Shown piece after piece: positions 1-7,249 of a DNA stretch of 64,000 nucleotides (position 1 is its first letter; each line of letters starts with the position of its first letter). The DNA is taken from positions 3,314,001 through 3,378,000 of the forward strand of contig NZ_CP015411.1 of assembly GCF_001750165.1 (NCBI RefSeq), given 5' to 3'. The stretch comes from Pseudoalteromonas luteoviolacea (GTDB lineage Bacteria; Pseudomonadota; Gammaproteobacteria; Enterobacterales; Alteromonadaceae). A program made the position numbers and the translations under genes. The notes below the pieces were generated by a model. That model did no database searches and was not told where the DNA came from. It saw nothing but the letters and a program-made list of their open reading frames with translations.

Positions 1-983
1 CGAACCAGATCGACCGTCCTATTTGCATAACCCCATTCGTTATCGTACCAAACGTATAACTTTACTTGTGTACCATTCACCACCATGGTTGATGGCGCAT
101 CAATAATGGCACTTCTGGGATCCGTTTTATAATCTATGGATACCAGTGGACGCGTTTCATACCCTAAGACACCAGAAAGCTCCCCGTTTGCAGCTTGCGC
201 CATCCAACCATTAATTTCTTCGACACTTGTTTCACGGTTTACTTCAAACACGCAATCTGTGATCGATGCATTGGTCAGAGGTACTCTCACAGCATGGCCA
301 TTTAGTTTACCTTTAAGTTCAGGGAAAATATGCGTAATTGCCGTCGCTGAGCCCGTTGTCGTTGGAATAAGACTCGTGCCGCATGAACGCGCGCGGCGCA
401 AATCTTTATGCGGTGCGTCAATGATGGTCTGTGTATTGGTAATATCGTGAATCGTCGTCATCGACCCGTGTTTAATACCAATATTGTCCTGTAGCACTTT
501 AACAACGGGCGCAAGACAGTTCGTCGTACAAGATGCCGCTGTAACTATCGGGTGCTGCTCAACATCGTAATCCGTGTGGTTTACACCCATCACAACATTT
601 AATACACCCTCTTCTTTGACTGGTGCAGTCACAACCACTTGCTTCACACCTTGAGCAAAAAAGGCAGCGAGTTTTTCTTTGGTTTTAATCTTACCTGAGG
701 CTTCTATTACAAGGTCACACATCGACCAGTCATTATCAGTAACGGACACTTGCTCCGTTACTGCAATGCGCTGATCGCCAATGATCATCTCACTGCCCTC
801 ACTCAACGCCTCGTGTTGCCACTTGCCGTGAACAGAATCAAAGTTCATCAAATGTGCTAAAGTAAGTGCATCGCCTGCTGGGTCGTTAATCTTTACTATC
901 TCAATACCTGGTGAGTTCCAAAGTGCGCGCATGGTCAGCCGGCCCATTCTACCAAAGCCATTTATCCCAACTTTAATTGTCAT
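1..983 (-). CDS. ArsJ-associated-type glyceraldehyde-3-phosphate dehydrogenase (3' end cut by window edge)
   Basis: Translating the minus strand from the ATG at 983 gives about 327 residues before the edge, so only the last few are missing. It starts MTIKVGINGFGRMGRL (Rossmann NAD motif), carries the catalytic ASCTTNC motif near residue 152, and ends with WYDNEWGYANRTVDL. A GGGAG Shine-Dalgarno lies just upstream. The stretches NDPAGDALTLAHLMNFDSVH and DLRRARSCGTSLIPTTTGSA match, from memory, the GAPDH subfamily encoded next to arsJ. In that system the enzyme makes 1-arseno-3-phosphoglycerate from arsenate and ArsJ exports it. The subtype rests on sequence resemblance; arsJ would lie off the left edge. 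A glycolytic GapA or erythrose-4-phosphate dehydrogenase is less likely. Confidence 0.85.
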   Translation of the reverse strand, partial: MTIKVGINGFGRMGRLTMRALWNSPGIEIVKINDPAGDALTLAHLMNFDSVHGKWQHEALSEGSEMIIGDQRIAVTEQVSVTDNDWSMCDLVIEASGKIKTKEKLAAFFAQGVKQVVVTAPVKEEGVLNVVMGVNHTDYDVEQHPIVTAASCTTNCLAPVVKVLQDNIGIKHGSMTTIHDITNTQTIIDAPHKDLRRARSCGTSLIPTTTGSATAITHIFPELKGKLNGHAVRVPLTNASITDCVFEVNRETSVEEINGWMAQAANGELSGVLGYETRPLVSIDYKTDPRSAIIDAPSTMVVNGTQVKLYVWYDNEWGYANRTVDLV

Positions 984-1307
984 CGGTTTTATCTCCCATT
1001 ATTGAGCTGTTCACACACGCCTGTCTGACGATGTTCAATGCGCTCAGCTCATGAAAATTACACTACCCATTTCATGTATAGGCACAATCAGGCTACATAC
1101 CGGATGTGCCAAACAAACAAAGTTATGTCTACTGGTTGGGGTAATTACAATATATGGAAAATCATATATTCACTTTTCCATATATGCAAGCAAGTAATTG
1201 TAATGATTTTGTATCATTTTTATTAATTTTATTTGAAACTTTTTCTTAATTTACTAACATGAAATTGAAAGTAAAAAGTAATGTTAAATTGAAAGGAGTT
1301 AATCACT
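984..1307. other. AT-rich intergenic region with inverted repeat
   Basis: This spacer separates the divergent GAPDH and the small peptide gene at 1308. It holds the 12-bp inverted repeat at 1150-1185 and a very AT-rich stretch (about 1190-1260) that could be the promoter of the peptide gene. A 19-codon reading frame at 1259-1318 begins with the same MKLKV residues as the peptide gene it overlaps. No convincing full-length gene is seen. Confidence 0.5.
1150..1185. promoter_or_regulatory. Perfect 12-bp inverted repeat, candidate operator
   Basis: The arms ATATATGGAAAA (1150-1161) and TTTTCCATATAT (1174-1185) are perfectly complementary, with a 12-bp spacer. The repeat sits 167 bp upstream of the GAPDH start and 123 bp upstream of the peptide gene. 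Such symmetry fits a dimeric repressor site, and ArsR-family operators are AT-rich inverted repeats. It could also form a cruciform or hairpin. Which gene it serves cannot be told from sequence. Confidence 0.4.
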
Positions 1308-1466
1308 ATGAAGCTTAAAGTCACCAAAAAGCCATTGAAAAAATTGAGTTATGACAGCCTTCCACTCGATAAAAAACTGACTCCACTTGTAGGGGGCGCG
1401 GGTTTAAGTAATGGTCCAACTCAAGAATGTGAAACTTACTACCACTGCGACTCTGAAATACCATAA
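1308..1466 (+). CDS. RiPP-like precursor peptide with double-glycine leader (copy 1)
   Basis: This is a 52-residue peptide with a strong GGAG Shine-Dalgarno 8 nt before the ATG and its own hairpin terminator downstream. The basic leader starts MKLKVTKKPLKKLS and ends TPLVGG (residues 25-30). The 22-residue tail contains Cys41, Cys47, two Ser and two Thr. The leader matches that of the peptide at 24751: MKLK, LKxLS, then TPxVGG at identical spacing from LS. The layout (charged leader, Gly-Gly, short Cys/Ser/Thr-rich core) is that of ribosomally made, post-translationally modified peptides or double-glycine bacteriocins. No modification enzyme, peptidase-transporter or immunity gene lies within this window, so the function is inferred from architecture only. 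Confidence 0.6.
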   Translation: MKLKVTKKPLKKLSYDSLPLDKKLTPLVGGAGLSNGPTQECETYYHCDSEIP

Positions 1467-1482
1467 TTGAGATAACACAGAT

Positions 1483-1515
1483 GCAAACGTTATTACATTG
1501 AGCAATAACGTTTGC
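1483..1515 (+). terminator. Hairpin terminator after the small peptide gene
   Basis: The arms GCAAACGTTATT and AATAACGTTTGC form a perfect 12-bp stem with a 9-nt loop, starting 16 nt after the stop of the peptide gene. The tail is only moderately T-rich (TTACTCCTAATTCTT), so termination may be partial. Confidence 0.6.
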
Positions 1516-1592
1516 TTACTCCTAATTCTTACCTGCTCCAAAGCGATTGATGTTAAACTGTATTCAATCCCAGTTGTTTCGAGTATTTTAGA

Positions 1593-3044
1593 TTGGATAA
1601 GAATACCTACATCCCAGAAAACTTTATCGAAGACGTAAAGCGCTACCTCCCTGAGCATTTAAATTTAGATGACTTCATTGATCACTGCCAAAAGCCTTTG
1701 AGGCTGTCTATTCGGGTTAATACATTAAAAATGTCTGTCGACGAATTTAAACTCGAAGCGCAAAAACTTGGCTGGCAGATAACCCCTGTACCTTGGTGTC
1801 CTGAAGGTTTTTGGATCACTCGGAGTAACGAAGAGCAAGCCAACCTCCCTATAGGTAACACGGCTCTACATTTAAGTGGCTGTATTTATGTGCAAGAAGC
1901 GAGCTCAATGCTACCGCCTTTGGCATTAAGATCTGAAATAGAAAACATGGAGACAGATCATTACGCCGTACTGGATATGGCAGCCGCTCCTGGTTCTAAA
2001 ACCTCACAGCTTTGTGCCTTAATGGAAAACCGAGGCTTGCTCGTTGCCAATGAGTTTTCATCTTCACGTTTAAAAGTGCTCGCTGCCAATATGAAACGCA
2101 TGGGGATCGCTAACTGTGCATTGTCACACTTTGACGGCAAAATATTTGGTGATTACATGTATGAGTGTTTTGACCACATACAACTCGATGCCCCCTGCTC
2201 AGGTGAAGGCACAGTAAGAAAAGATGCCAACGCACTCAAAAATTGGTCTATTGAATCTAATATCGATATCAGTGGTGTACAAAAAGATCTCATCAGAAGT
2301 GCTTTTCTAGCGTTAAAGCCAGGTGGTAGTTTAGTGTATTCAACCTGCACACTCACACCGCTTGAAAATCAACAGGTTTGCTCATTTTTACTTAAAGAAT
2401 TTGCAGGTGCGATAGAGATCACGCCACTTGATAGCTTGTTTGACAATGCCAGTAAAGCAACCACAAGTGAAGGGTACTTGCACGTTTGGCCTCAAATTTA
2501 TGACAGTGAAGGATTCTTCATAGCTAAATTTAAGAAACTCAGTTCTGTAGAGCACCCCAATCAGCAGCAAAAAAAAGGCGCATTTCCATTTGAGCCTTTT
2601 GCAGCTAAAGCACATCAGGCATTTTCCAGCTATTTAAAAAAGCAATTCAAAATTCAGCAACTTCCAGGCACGCTCATGCAAAGAGATAAAGAGCTTTGGC
2701 TATTTCCTGAAAAGCTCGAAGAAGTGCAAAACAAAATAAAATATGCCCGATTAGGTATAAAGGTAGGTTCAATACACAAAAATGGCGTACGCCTAGAACA
2801 CGAGCTGGCAACTGCCTATGGACATTTGGCAACAACCAATGTGCATGCGCTCAGCGACAAACAAGCTATTGACTATTTCCAAGGTAAGGATATTCGTTTA
2901 GAAAAACCAACTAATCAAACAGGTGAAGTCATACTCACTCTGTGCGGTGCGCCGGTAGGACTTGGAAAATGGCAAAAAGCCAAGATTAAAAATAACCTCC
3001 CTAGAGATTTAATCGCACAAGGTCAGTTAATAACTTGGGTATAA
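1593..3044 (+). CDS. rsmF: 16S rRNA (cytosine-1407-C5)-methyltransferase RsmF
   Basis: RsmF methylates C1407 of 16S rRNA in the 30S subunit using S-adenosylmethionine. At 483 residues it matches the family length. The SAM-binding motif VLDMAAAPGSKTSQL is at 126-140. The two NSUN-type catalytic cysteines are visible in DAPCSGEG (Cys202) and YSTCTLTPLEN (Cys252). The C-terminal part (about 330-483) is the PUA-like RNA-binding extension typical of RsmF/YebU. The start is a TTG: an in-frame TAA lies 37 nt upstream with no ATG or GTG between, and MDKNTYIPENFIEDVKRYLP aligns with the N-terminus of the family. No clear Shine-Dalgarno precedes it, so translation may be weak. It is a single gene, not in an operon. 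Confidence 0.93.
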   Translation: MDKNTYIPENFIEDVKRYLPEHLNLDDFIDHCQKPLRLSIRVNTLKMSVDEFKLEAQKLGWQITPVPWCPEGFWITRSNEEQANLPIGNTALHLSGCIYVQEASSMLPPLALRSEIENMETDHYAVLDMAAAPGSKTSQLCALMENRGLLVANEFSSSRLKVLAANMKRMGIANCALSHFDGKIFGDYMYECFDHIQLDAPCSGEGTVRKDANALKNWSIESNIDISGVQKDLIRSAFLALKPGGSLVYSTCTLTPLENQQVCSFLLKEFAGAIEITPLDSLFDNASKATTSEGYLHVWPQIYDSEGFFIAKFKKLSSVEHPNQQQKKGAFPFEPFAAKAHQAFSSYLKKQFKIQQLPGTLMQRDKELWLFPEKLEEVQNKIKYARLGIKVGSIHKNGVRLEHELATAYGHLATTNVHALSDKQAIDYFQGKDIRLEKPTNQTGEVILTLCGAPVGLGKWQKAKIKNNLPRDLIAQGQLITWV

Positions 3045-3171
3045 CCTGATTAGAACTTTTTGACAACTTTAAGATTATTAATTCATATGACTGCAAAACC
3101 TTGTTTTATATATGTTTTAAAAATGTCATTCTGTTTGTAACTTTTGTAATGCATTAACTACACTTAAAGAA

Positions 3172-3275
3172 CTTTCTACTTCTCCCTTAATGTTTTAGAA
3201 GGTGTTTAAGTTAGCGCACGGCTCCATATGAGCCTTCCCCTACGCCCAGATTCACACATTACTGGGCGTTTTTTT
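3172..3275 (+). ncRNA. Candidate small RNA with two hairpins and intrinsic terminator
   Basis: The promoter-like pair TTGTAA (3135-3140), an 18-bp spacer and TACACT (3159-3164) would start a transcript near 3172. The stretch contains CTTCT/AGAAG, then GGCTC-CATAT-GAGCC, and ends in CGCCCAG/CTGGGCG followed by seven T (3243-3275), a good Rho-independent terminator. There is no credible reading frame inside. The length of about 104 nt and the final hairpin recall gammaproteobacterial trans-acting sRNAs, but I do not recognise the family. The alternative is that it is only the terminator region of rsmF, 200 nt after its stop codon. Confidence 0.4.
3243..3275 (+). terminator. Rho-independent terminator
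   Basis: A CGCCCAG/CTGGGCG stem (3243-3249 with 3262-3268) with a 12-nt loop is followed directly by seven T. This is the clearest intrinsic terminator on the plus strand in the first 5 kb. Confidence 0.8.
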
Positions 3276-3422
3276 ATGTCAAAAACACAAGCCTAAATAC
3301 GCAATAATCCCTTTTCCCAAAGTGGTAAAACAACCTTACTATACTGTCGCCAATTTTATCGTTGCATAAAAGCATATCAAACATTACAATTCATATATAT
3401 TATATAGCAAATCATATAAAAT

Positions 3423-3629
3423 ATGGGTATTGTTAAAATTTCAGAAGAGCTCCATGAAGAGATCCGCCTTGCCAGCCAAGTCATGTCTCGCTCAATCAAC
3501 TCACAAGCTGAATTCTGGCTAAAGATGGGCCGTCTCGCAGAGCAAAACCCCGACAAGCCTTTCGCTGAGTTAATCAAAATAGAACTAGAACAGGTAAAAA
3601 AGAAGCAATATGAATCCTGTGATAATTAA
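3423..3629 (+). CDS. ParD-like family protein (putative antitoxin)
   Basis: This 68-residue protein begins MGIVKISEELHEEIRLAS and continues MSRSINSQAEFWLKMG, the pattern of the ParD-like family (PF11903), a ribbon-helix-helix-type DNA-binding antitoxin fold. It overlaps the next gene, a type I methionine aminopeptidase, by 20 bp, so the two are translationally coupled. The same pairing occurs, to my knowledge, in other gammaproteobacteria. No ParE or RelE-type toxin lies beside it. Its role may be autoregulation of this two-gene operon rather than a classical toxin-antitoxin system; that is inference. Confidence 0.75.
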   Translation: MGIVKISEELHEEIRLASQVMSRSINSQAEFWLKMGRLAEQNPDKPFAELIKIELEQVKKKQYESCDN

Positions 3630-4392
3630 GGACCAAACCCAGATAATCAAGATGAGGCAATCAGGGCAGTTATTGGCTCGCATGTTCAAAGCGCTGGATG
3701 ACTTTATCCGCCCTGGGCTCACAACTATGGAAGTGAATGACTTTGTGGAAGCGTACATAACACAGCAGCTTGGCGCAATTGCATCAACAAAGGGACAATA
3801 TGGCTACCCCTATGCGATCAATACCTCCATTAATGAAGTCGTTTGTCACGGCATGCCAAAGGCCAGTCAGAAAATTAAATCTACCGATATCATCAACGTC
3901 GATATCACCCTTAAATATGAGGGTTACCTCGCCGATTCAAGTAAAATGTATGTCATGGCGGCAGCACATGGGCTTGCTAAAAAGCTGGTGCAAACAACCT
4001 ACGAAGCAATGTGGCAAGGCATTAAACAAGTCAGGCCCGGTGCCACGCTGGGAGACATAGGCCATGCTATTCAGTCTTATACTGAGAAGCGGGGTTATAG
4101 CGTTGTGAGAGAGTTTTGTGGCCATGGTATTGGTAGCGAGATGCACGAAGGCCCAGATGTCCTCCACTTCGGTAAACCTCATGAAGGGCTAACATTAAAA
4201 CCCGGCATGACATTTACAATTGAGCCTATGGTCAATCAAGGCCAACCTAAAATCAAAACGCTCAAAGATGGCTGGACTGTGGTGACTCGAGACCGAAAAC
4301 TGTCTGCTCAGTGGGAACATACTATTTTGGTGACCGACACAGGGCATGAAATTCTGACGTTAAGAGAAGAAGAGCAACTACCAATCAATTAA
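3610..4392 (+). CDS. map: Type I methionyl aminopeptidase
   Basis: The enzyme removes N-terminal Met from nascent proteins in the cytoplasm using two divalent metals. At 260 residues it has the family length. The metal ligands are recognisable: Asp in NVDITLKYEGYLADSSKMY (two Asp), His in FCGHGIGSEMHEGP, Glu in TFTIEPMVNQG and Glu in AQWEHTILVT. The start ATG overlaps the end of the ParD-like gene and has an AGAAG ribosome-binding site inside that gene. It may be a second copy of Map: the housekeeping gene in gammaproteobacteria is usually beside rpsB, which is not here. Confidence 0.9.
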   Translation: MNPVIIKDQTQIIKMRQSGQLLARMFKALDDFIRPGLTTMEVNDFVEAYITQQLGAIASTKGQYGYPYAINTSINEVVCHGMPKASQKIKSTDIINVDITLKYEGYLADSSKMYVMAAAHGLAKKLVQTTYEAMWQGIKQVRPGATLGDIGHAIQSYTEKRGYSVVREFCGHGIGSEMHEGPDVLHFGKPHEGLTLKPGMTFTIEPMVNQGQPKIKTLKDGWTVVTRDRKLSAQWEHTILVTDTGHEILTLREEEQLPIN

Positions 4393-4403
4393 ACTGGTAG
4401 TTG
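4375..4403. terminator. Hairpin overlapping the map stop codon
   Basis: CAACTACCA and TGGTAGTTG form a perfect 9-bp stem around the TAA at 4390-4392, between two convergent genes. No T tract follows on either strand, so a terminator role is only plausible. Confidence 0.4.
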
Positions 4404-4410
4404 ACCTGAT

Positions 4411-5136
4411 TTACTCATTTTTGTATGCCTTATCAGCGTGTTTTAGCGCATAGTAAAAGTAGGACGAAACTATAATTGCAGCGGGATTTATACCTAAGAC
4501 CCAGGGTTGATGATATTGAAAGAAACTAAATTGTACGAGACTGCCTAACATAGGCACAATATTCAGCCCTGTTTGACTCGACACAAAAATATTTAAAAAC
4601 GCTCCATTTGTGAATTGATACCCAATAAATGGAGACATAAACATAGGAATTTGGATCACCCAAAATATTAGGTTGTCTTTTACTACACTGACTGTCGACT
4701 TTTCGAATAGCCTCACAGCGGCCACAATCCCGAGTACATAAATCAGAACAAAAAATGCAAATATTACTGAGTTAATGACACCTGATATGTTAGGTAGTCC
4801 GGATAAAATTTGTGTTATTCCCAAGAATGAGCCACCGATTGTCAGCACCGAAGTGACTCGTCTAAACCAAGGGTTCAACGCAATCAGCTCACTATTTGAG
4901 GCACACACATCGTGTGTTGTCTGGCTAGGCTCATGTGCGATACCTTTCCCCTCATCATCAGCTTTAAGCGCGATTTCATCTGACCTAACAGCTAATATTA
5001 CCTGTTGCTCAGTCATAGACTCTCTAAGTGCCAACTCTTCGAGAATGTCTTGATAGTTGTCGGGATAAGTGGCTTTATCAATGTCTATATAAGCTTGTCG
5101 TAGCTCTTCAATCGAATAATCAGCATAACGTCTCAT
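4411..5136 (-). CDS. Hypothetical membrane protein, four predicted TM segments
   Basis: I do not recognise a named family for this 241-residue protein. The N-terminal 45 residues are soluble and contain the pattern YSIEELRQAYIDIDKATYP followed by a short acidic helix, a motif I have seen in front of several proteobacterial membrane proteins. A hydrophilic linker (about 45-90) is followed by four hydrophobic segments at roughly 93-113, 118-140, 152-172 and 213-232. It is convergent with map and divergent from the COG0523 gene. No operon partner is present. Confidence 0.6.
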   Translation of the reverse strand: MRRYADYSIEELRQAYIDIDKATYPDNYQDILEELALRESMTEQQVILAVRSDEIALKADDEGKGIAHEPSQTTHDVCASNSELIALNPWFRRVTSVLTIGGSFLGITQILSGLPNISGVINSVIFAFFVLIYVLGIVAAVRLFEKSTVSVVKDNLIFWVIQIPMFMSPFIGYQFTNGAFLNIFVSSQTGLNIVPMLGSLVQFSFFQYHQPWVLGINPAAIIVSSYFYYALKHADKAYKNE

Positions 5137-5467
5137 TTTTACAACTCTAATTTACTCAAAACAATAGCGCATCATCTTGGGATAGCGACGAATTGTGTAT
5201 TTTACAATAAATACTATTCAATGACGAAAACAGATCGACTATCCACTGAAAAAGGTAATATCCAAATTATTGGAATCACGCACAACCTCTGCATAAATTT
5301 TGCTGCGACCCGTTAAAAGATCCTCTCAACACTTACTCTCAAATAGAGTTATGTTATATTATATCTAAAATTCCACTCACCTTAGTTATAGAATCACGCC
5401 CTGCTTTAGATTGGCACACCCGATACTGTGCTCTTGGTTAAAGTTTGAGTGTGCAAGGATAAAATTG
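5137..5467. other. Intergenic region upstream of COG0523 gene with possible Zur site
   Basis: This is a divergent promoter region between the minus-strand membrane protein and the plus-strand COG0523 GTPase. A Zur-like AT palindrome lies at 5349-5366, about 100 bp before the GTPase start. Nothing else is convincing. Confidence 0.4.
5349..5366 (+). promoter_or_regulatory. Degenerate Zur-box-like site
   Basis: The sequence TTATGTTATATTATATCT resembles the gammaproteobacterial Zur palindrome TGTTATAnTATAACA: the left half-site TGTTATA is intact, the right half is degenerate. COG0523 genes are frequent Zur targets, and this window also contains a zur gene (57339-57818). It remains a weak match by eye. 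Confidence 0.3.
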
Positions 5468-6661
5468 ATGTCAATTCCAGTTACTATTTTGCATGGCTTT
5501 TTAGGCTCAGGAAAAACGACCCTTCTGCGTAGTTTACTATCTCAATCAGCCAATCATGGCTCTATCCCTGGAGTTGTCGTCAACGACATGAGTGAACTAG
5601 ATGTGGACGGTGTATTAATCAAAAATACAGAAGTATTTGATGATGATAGTAACCAGTTTTTTACCATAAGTGGCTATAGTATCAGTAGTGCAAAAGGGTT
5701 AAAGGACCTGAAGATAGCGCTCAAAACTTTGAAAAAAGAAGTTCGACCACCTTGGATCATCATAGAAACCTCAGGAAGTAGCCACCCTTTACCGCTTATT
5801 GAGTTTTTTAAAAATAATCGCGACTACACACTAAAAGGCGTTATTACCCTCGTTGATGCAACTTGGCTCAAGGATGACTATCAATTCGGGCAATCACTTG
5901 TACCAAAATGGCAAGAAAATTTAAGCAATCAAATAAGAGGGATTGAAAACCTGCTTGTTGAACAAATCTTGTTTTCAAACCAAGTATTTTTGACCAAAAC
6001 CGATAAAATAACCGCAAAGGCTGTTGAAACCATTGCGCAATCACTACACCCAATAAACCCCTATGCCGCTATATCGGGCACAGCTTGGGGAAATATGGAC
6101 GTGACACAATTCCATCAATTTCCAGACTATAACTTCTTTTTAGTCGAGCAACTCATCACTGAGTTACGCAGTACAGTTAATGCTCCGTTGACACTATCAG
6201 GTAAGCAAAATCAAAAGTTAGTCTCGAAAGTGATTCGAGACGATAGACCTTTTCATCCAACGCGCTTATGGGAAGTATGCCACAATCATTTAACACATGG
6301 TGTATTTCGTAGCAAAGGGTTCTTTTGGTTACCCACCAGAGACGATATGTCGTTACTTTGGAGCCAAGCAAATGGCAGCGTTGGGTTGGAGTTTGTCGGT
6401 TTTTGGCGAGCACCAATTTTAAAAGATGAAAGCCATGACTTTACGCCAGAGCACTATGATATCTTGAAGAAAAAAATTGATAAAATTGACAGCCGCTTTG
6501 GCGATAGGCGATGCAGACTTACCGTCATTGGCCAAAAAGATGAAGCATCTAGCTTCGCCAAAGCACTCGAAGCCTGCTTTTTAACAGATGAAGAGCTTAA
6601 CTTCTGGCGAAATGGCGGGACTTTTGAGGATCCGTGGCCAACCAATGTTGCAAAAGTCTAA
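5468..6661 (+). CDS. COG0523/CobW-family G3E GTPase with altered CxCC motif
   Basis: G3E GTPases of COG0523 act as metal chaperones, many in zinc homeostasis. The ATG at 5468 is chosen because AAGGA lies 9 nt upstream and the Walker A motif GFLGSGKT falls at 10-17, as in the family. A TTG 57 nt upstream is less likely. IETSGSSHP (switch) and LTKTDK (guanine specificity) are present, and the C-terminal CobW_C domain (about 270-397) includes GFFWLPTR. The conserved metal-binding CxCC after Walker A is replaced: residues 69-74 read GYSISS, each Cys position being Ser. GTPase activity should be kept but metal handling by this motif should not. The gene is monocistronic, with a possible Zur box. 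Confidence 0.85.
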   Translation: MSIPVTILHGFLGSGKTTLLRSLLSQSANHGSIPGVVVNDMSELDVDGVLIKNTEVFDDDSNQFFTISGYSISSAKGLKDLKIALKTLKKEVRPPWIIIETSGSSHPLPLIEFFKNNRDYTLKGVITLVDATWLKDDYQFGQSLVPKWQENLSNQIRGIENLLVEQILFSNQVFLTKTDKITAKAVETIAQSLHPINPYAAISGTAWGNMDVTQFHQFPDYNFFLVEQLITELRSTVNAPLTLSGKQNQKLVSKVIRDDRPFHPTRLWEVCHNHLTHGVFRSKGFFWLPTRDDMSLLWSQANGSVGLEFVGFWRAPILKDESHDFTPEHYDILKKKIDKIDSRFGDRRCRLTVIGQKDEASSFAKALEACFLTDEELNFWRNGGTFEDPWPTNVAKV

Positions 6662-6740
6662 TAGCTTGCGCTTAGGCGTTAATTTTTAAAGCGCTTATCA
6701 GCCCAAAACGACCTTGGTTAGATGACGCAGGTCACGCATC

Positions 6741-6767
6741 AAATAAGGGAGTACCACTCCCTTATTT
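6741..6767. terminator. Bidirectional hairpin terminator
   Basis: AAATAAGGGAGT and ACTCCCTTATTT make a perfect 12-bp stem with a 3-nt loop between the convergent COG0523 and RTX-repeat genes. A- and T-rich flanks allow use in both directions. Confidence 0.65.
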
Positions 6768-6778
6768 ATCATGAGATA

Positions 6779-7156
6779 TTAAAAACTCTCACAAGAGTTG
6801 AAATAAGGCGTGCCCGTAATATTTTTACATATGTCATAACCCGCACCACCATAGTAAGAATCACCTGCAGTACCACCATCCAGATAATCGTTTCCGTTAC
6901 CACCAAATAATGTATCAGCAGCCGTCTCACCATATAACTTATCGTTACCATTTCCACCATAAATCACATCTGCACCAGTGCCACCATAAAGACGGTCGTT
7001 ACCATCATAACCGTAAATGATATCTGTACCCGTGCCACCAATGATAATGTCATCACCACCAGTTCCATAATGTGTACCACGCGCCTCTACAGAGCTCGCG
7101 AAAGAAGCTGCAGCCAATGTACCCACTACCATTAGTAATTTTACAAGTTTCATCAT
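6779..7156 (-). CDS. Small secreted protein made of RTX calcium-binding repeats
   Basis: This 125-residue protein has a Sec signal peptide (basic MMKLVK, hydrophobic core, cleavage near SSVEA-RG). It then consists of about nine-residue RTX nonapeptides of the GGxGxDxxx type: GTGGDDIII, GGTGTDIIY, GYDGNDRLY, GGTGADVIY, GGNGNDKLY, GETAADTLF, GGNGNDYLD, GGTAGDSYY. The family binds calcium in a parallel beta-roll. The C-terminus has two cysteines (CKN...SCESF), probably a disulfide. There is no enzymatic domain. RTX proteins normally leave by type I secretion without a Sec signal, so a Sec-exported repeat-only protein is unusual. The ATG at 7153 is an equally good start (AAGGAA, better spacing). 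Confidence 0.8.
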   Translation of the reverse strand: MMKLVKLLMVVGTLAAASFASSVEARGTHYGTGGDDIIIGGTGTDIIYGYDGNDRLYGGTGADVIYGGNGNDKLYGETAADTLFGGNGNDYLDGGTAGDSYYGGAGYDICKNITGTPYFNSCESF

Positions 7157-7249
7157 TTTTCCTTAATTTATTTAGTTATATTTTGTTGCTTAACTTTAAT
7201 ATTGGAAAATTCATTCCAAATTCTGTCTTCATGATTACTGCTATGCACG

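Larger units (their letters stand above)
3045..3422 (+). other. Intergenic region holding a candidate sRNA
   Basis: The spacer between rsmF and the ParD-like gene contains the promoter-like and terminator elements described at 3172-3275. The rest (3280-3422) is AT-rich, with ATATATTATATAGC-like runs just before the ParD-like start, and shows no further gene. Confidence 0.5.

Noticed and set aside
136..450. 104-codon plus-strand frame at the left edge
   Set aside because: It is the antisense of the GAPDH gene, whose minus-strand translation is clearly real.
1038..1226. 62-codon plus-strand frame in the spacer before the peptide gene
   Set aside because: It crosses the AT-rich repeat region, has no ribosome-binding site and no recognisable protein features.
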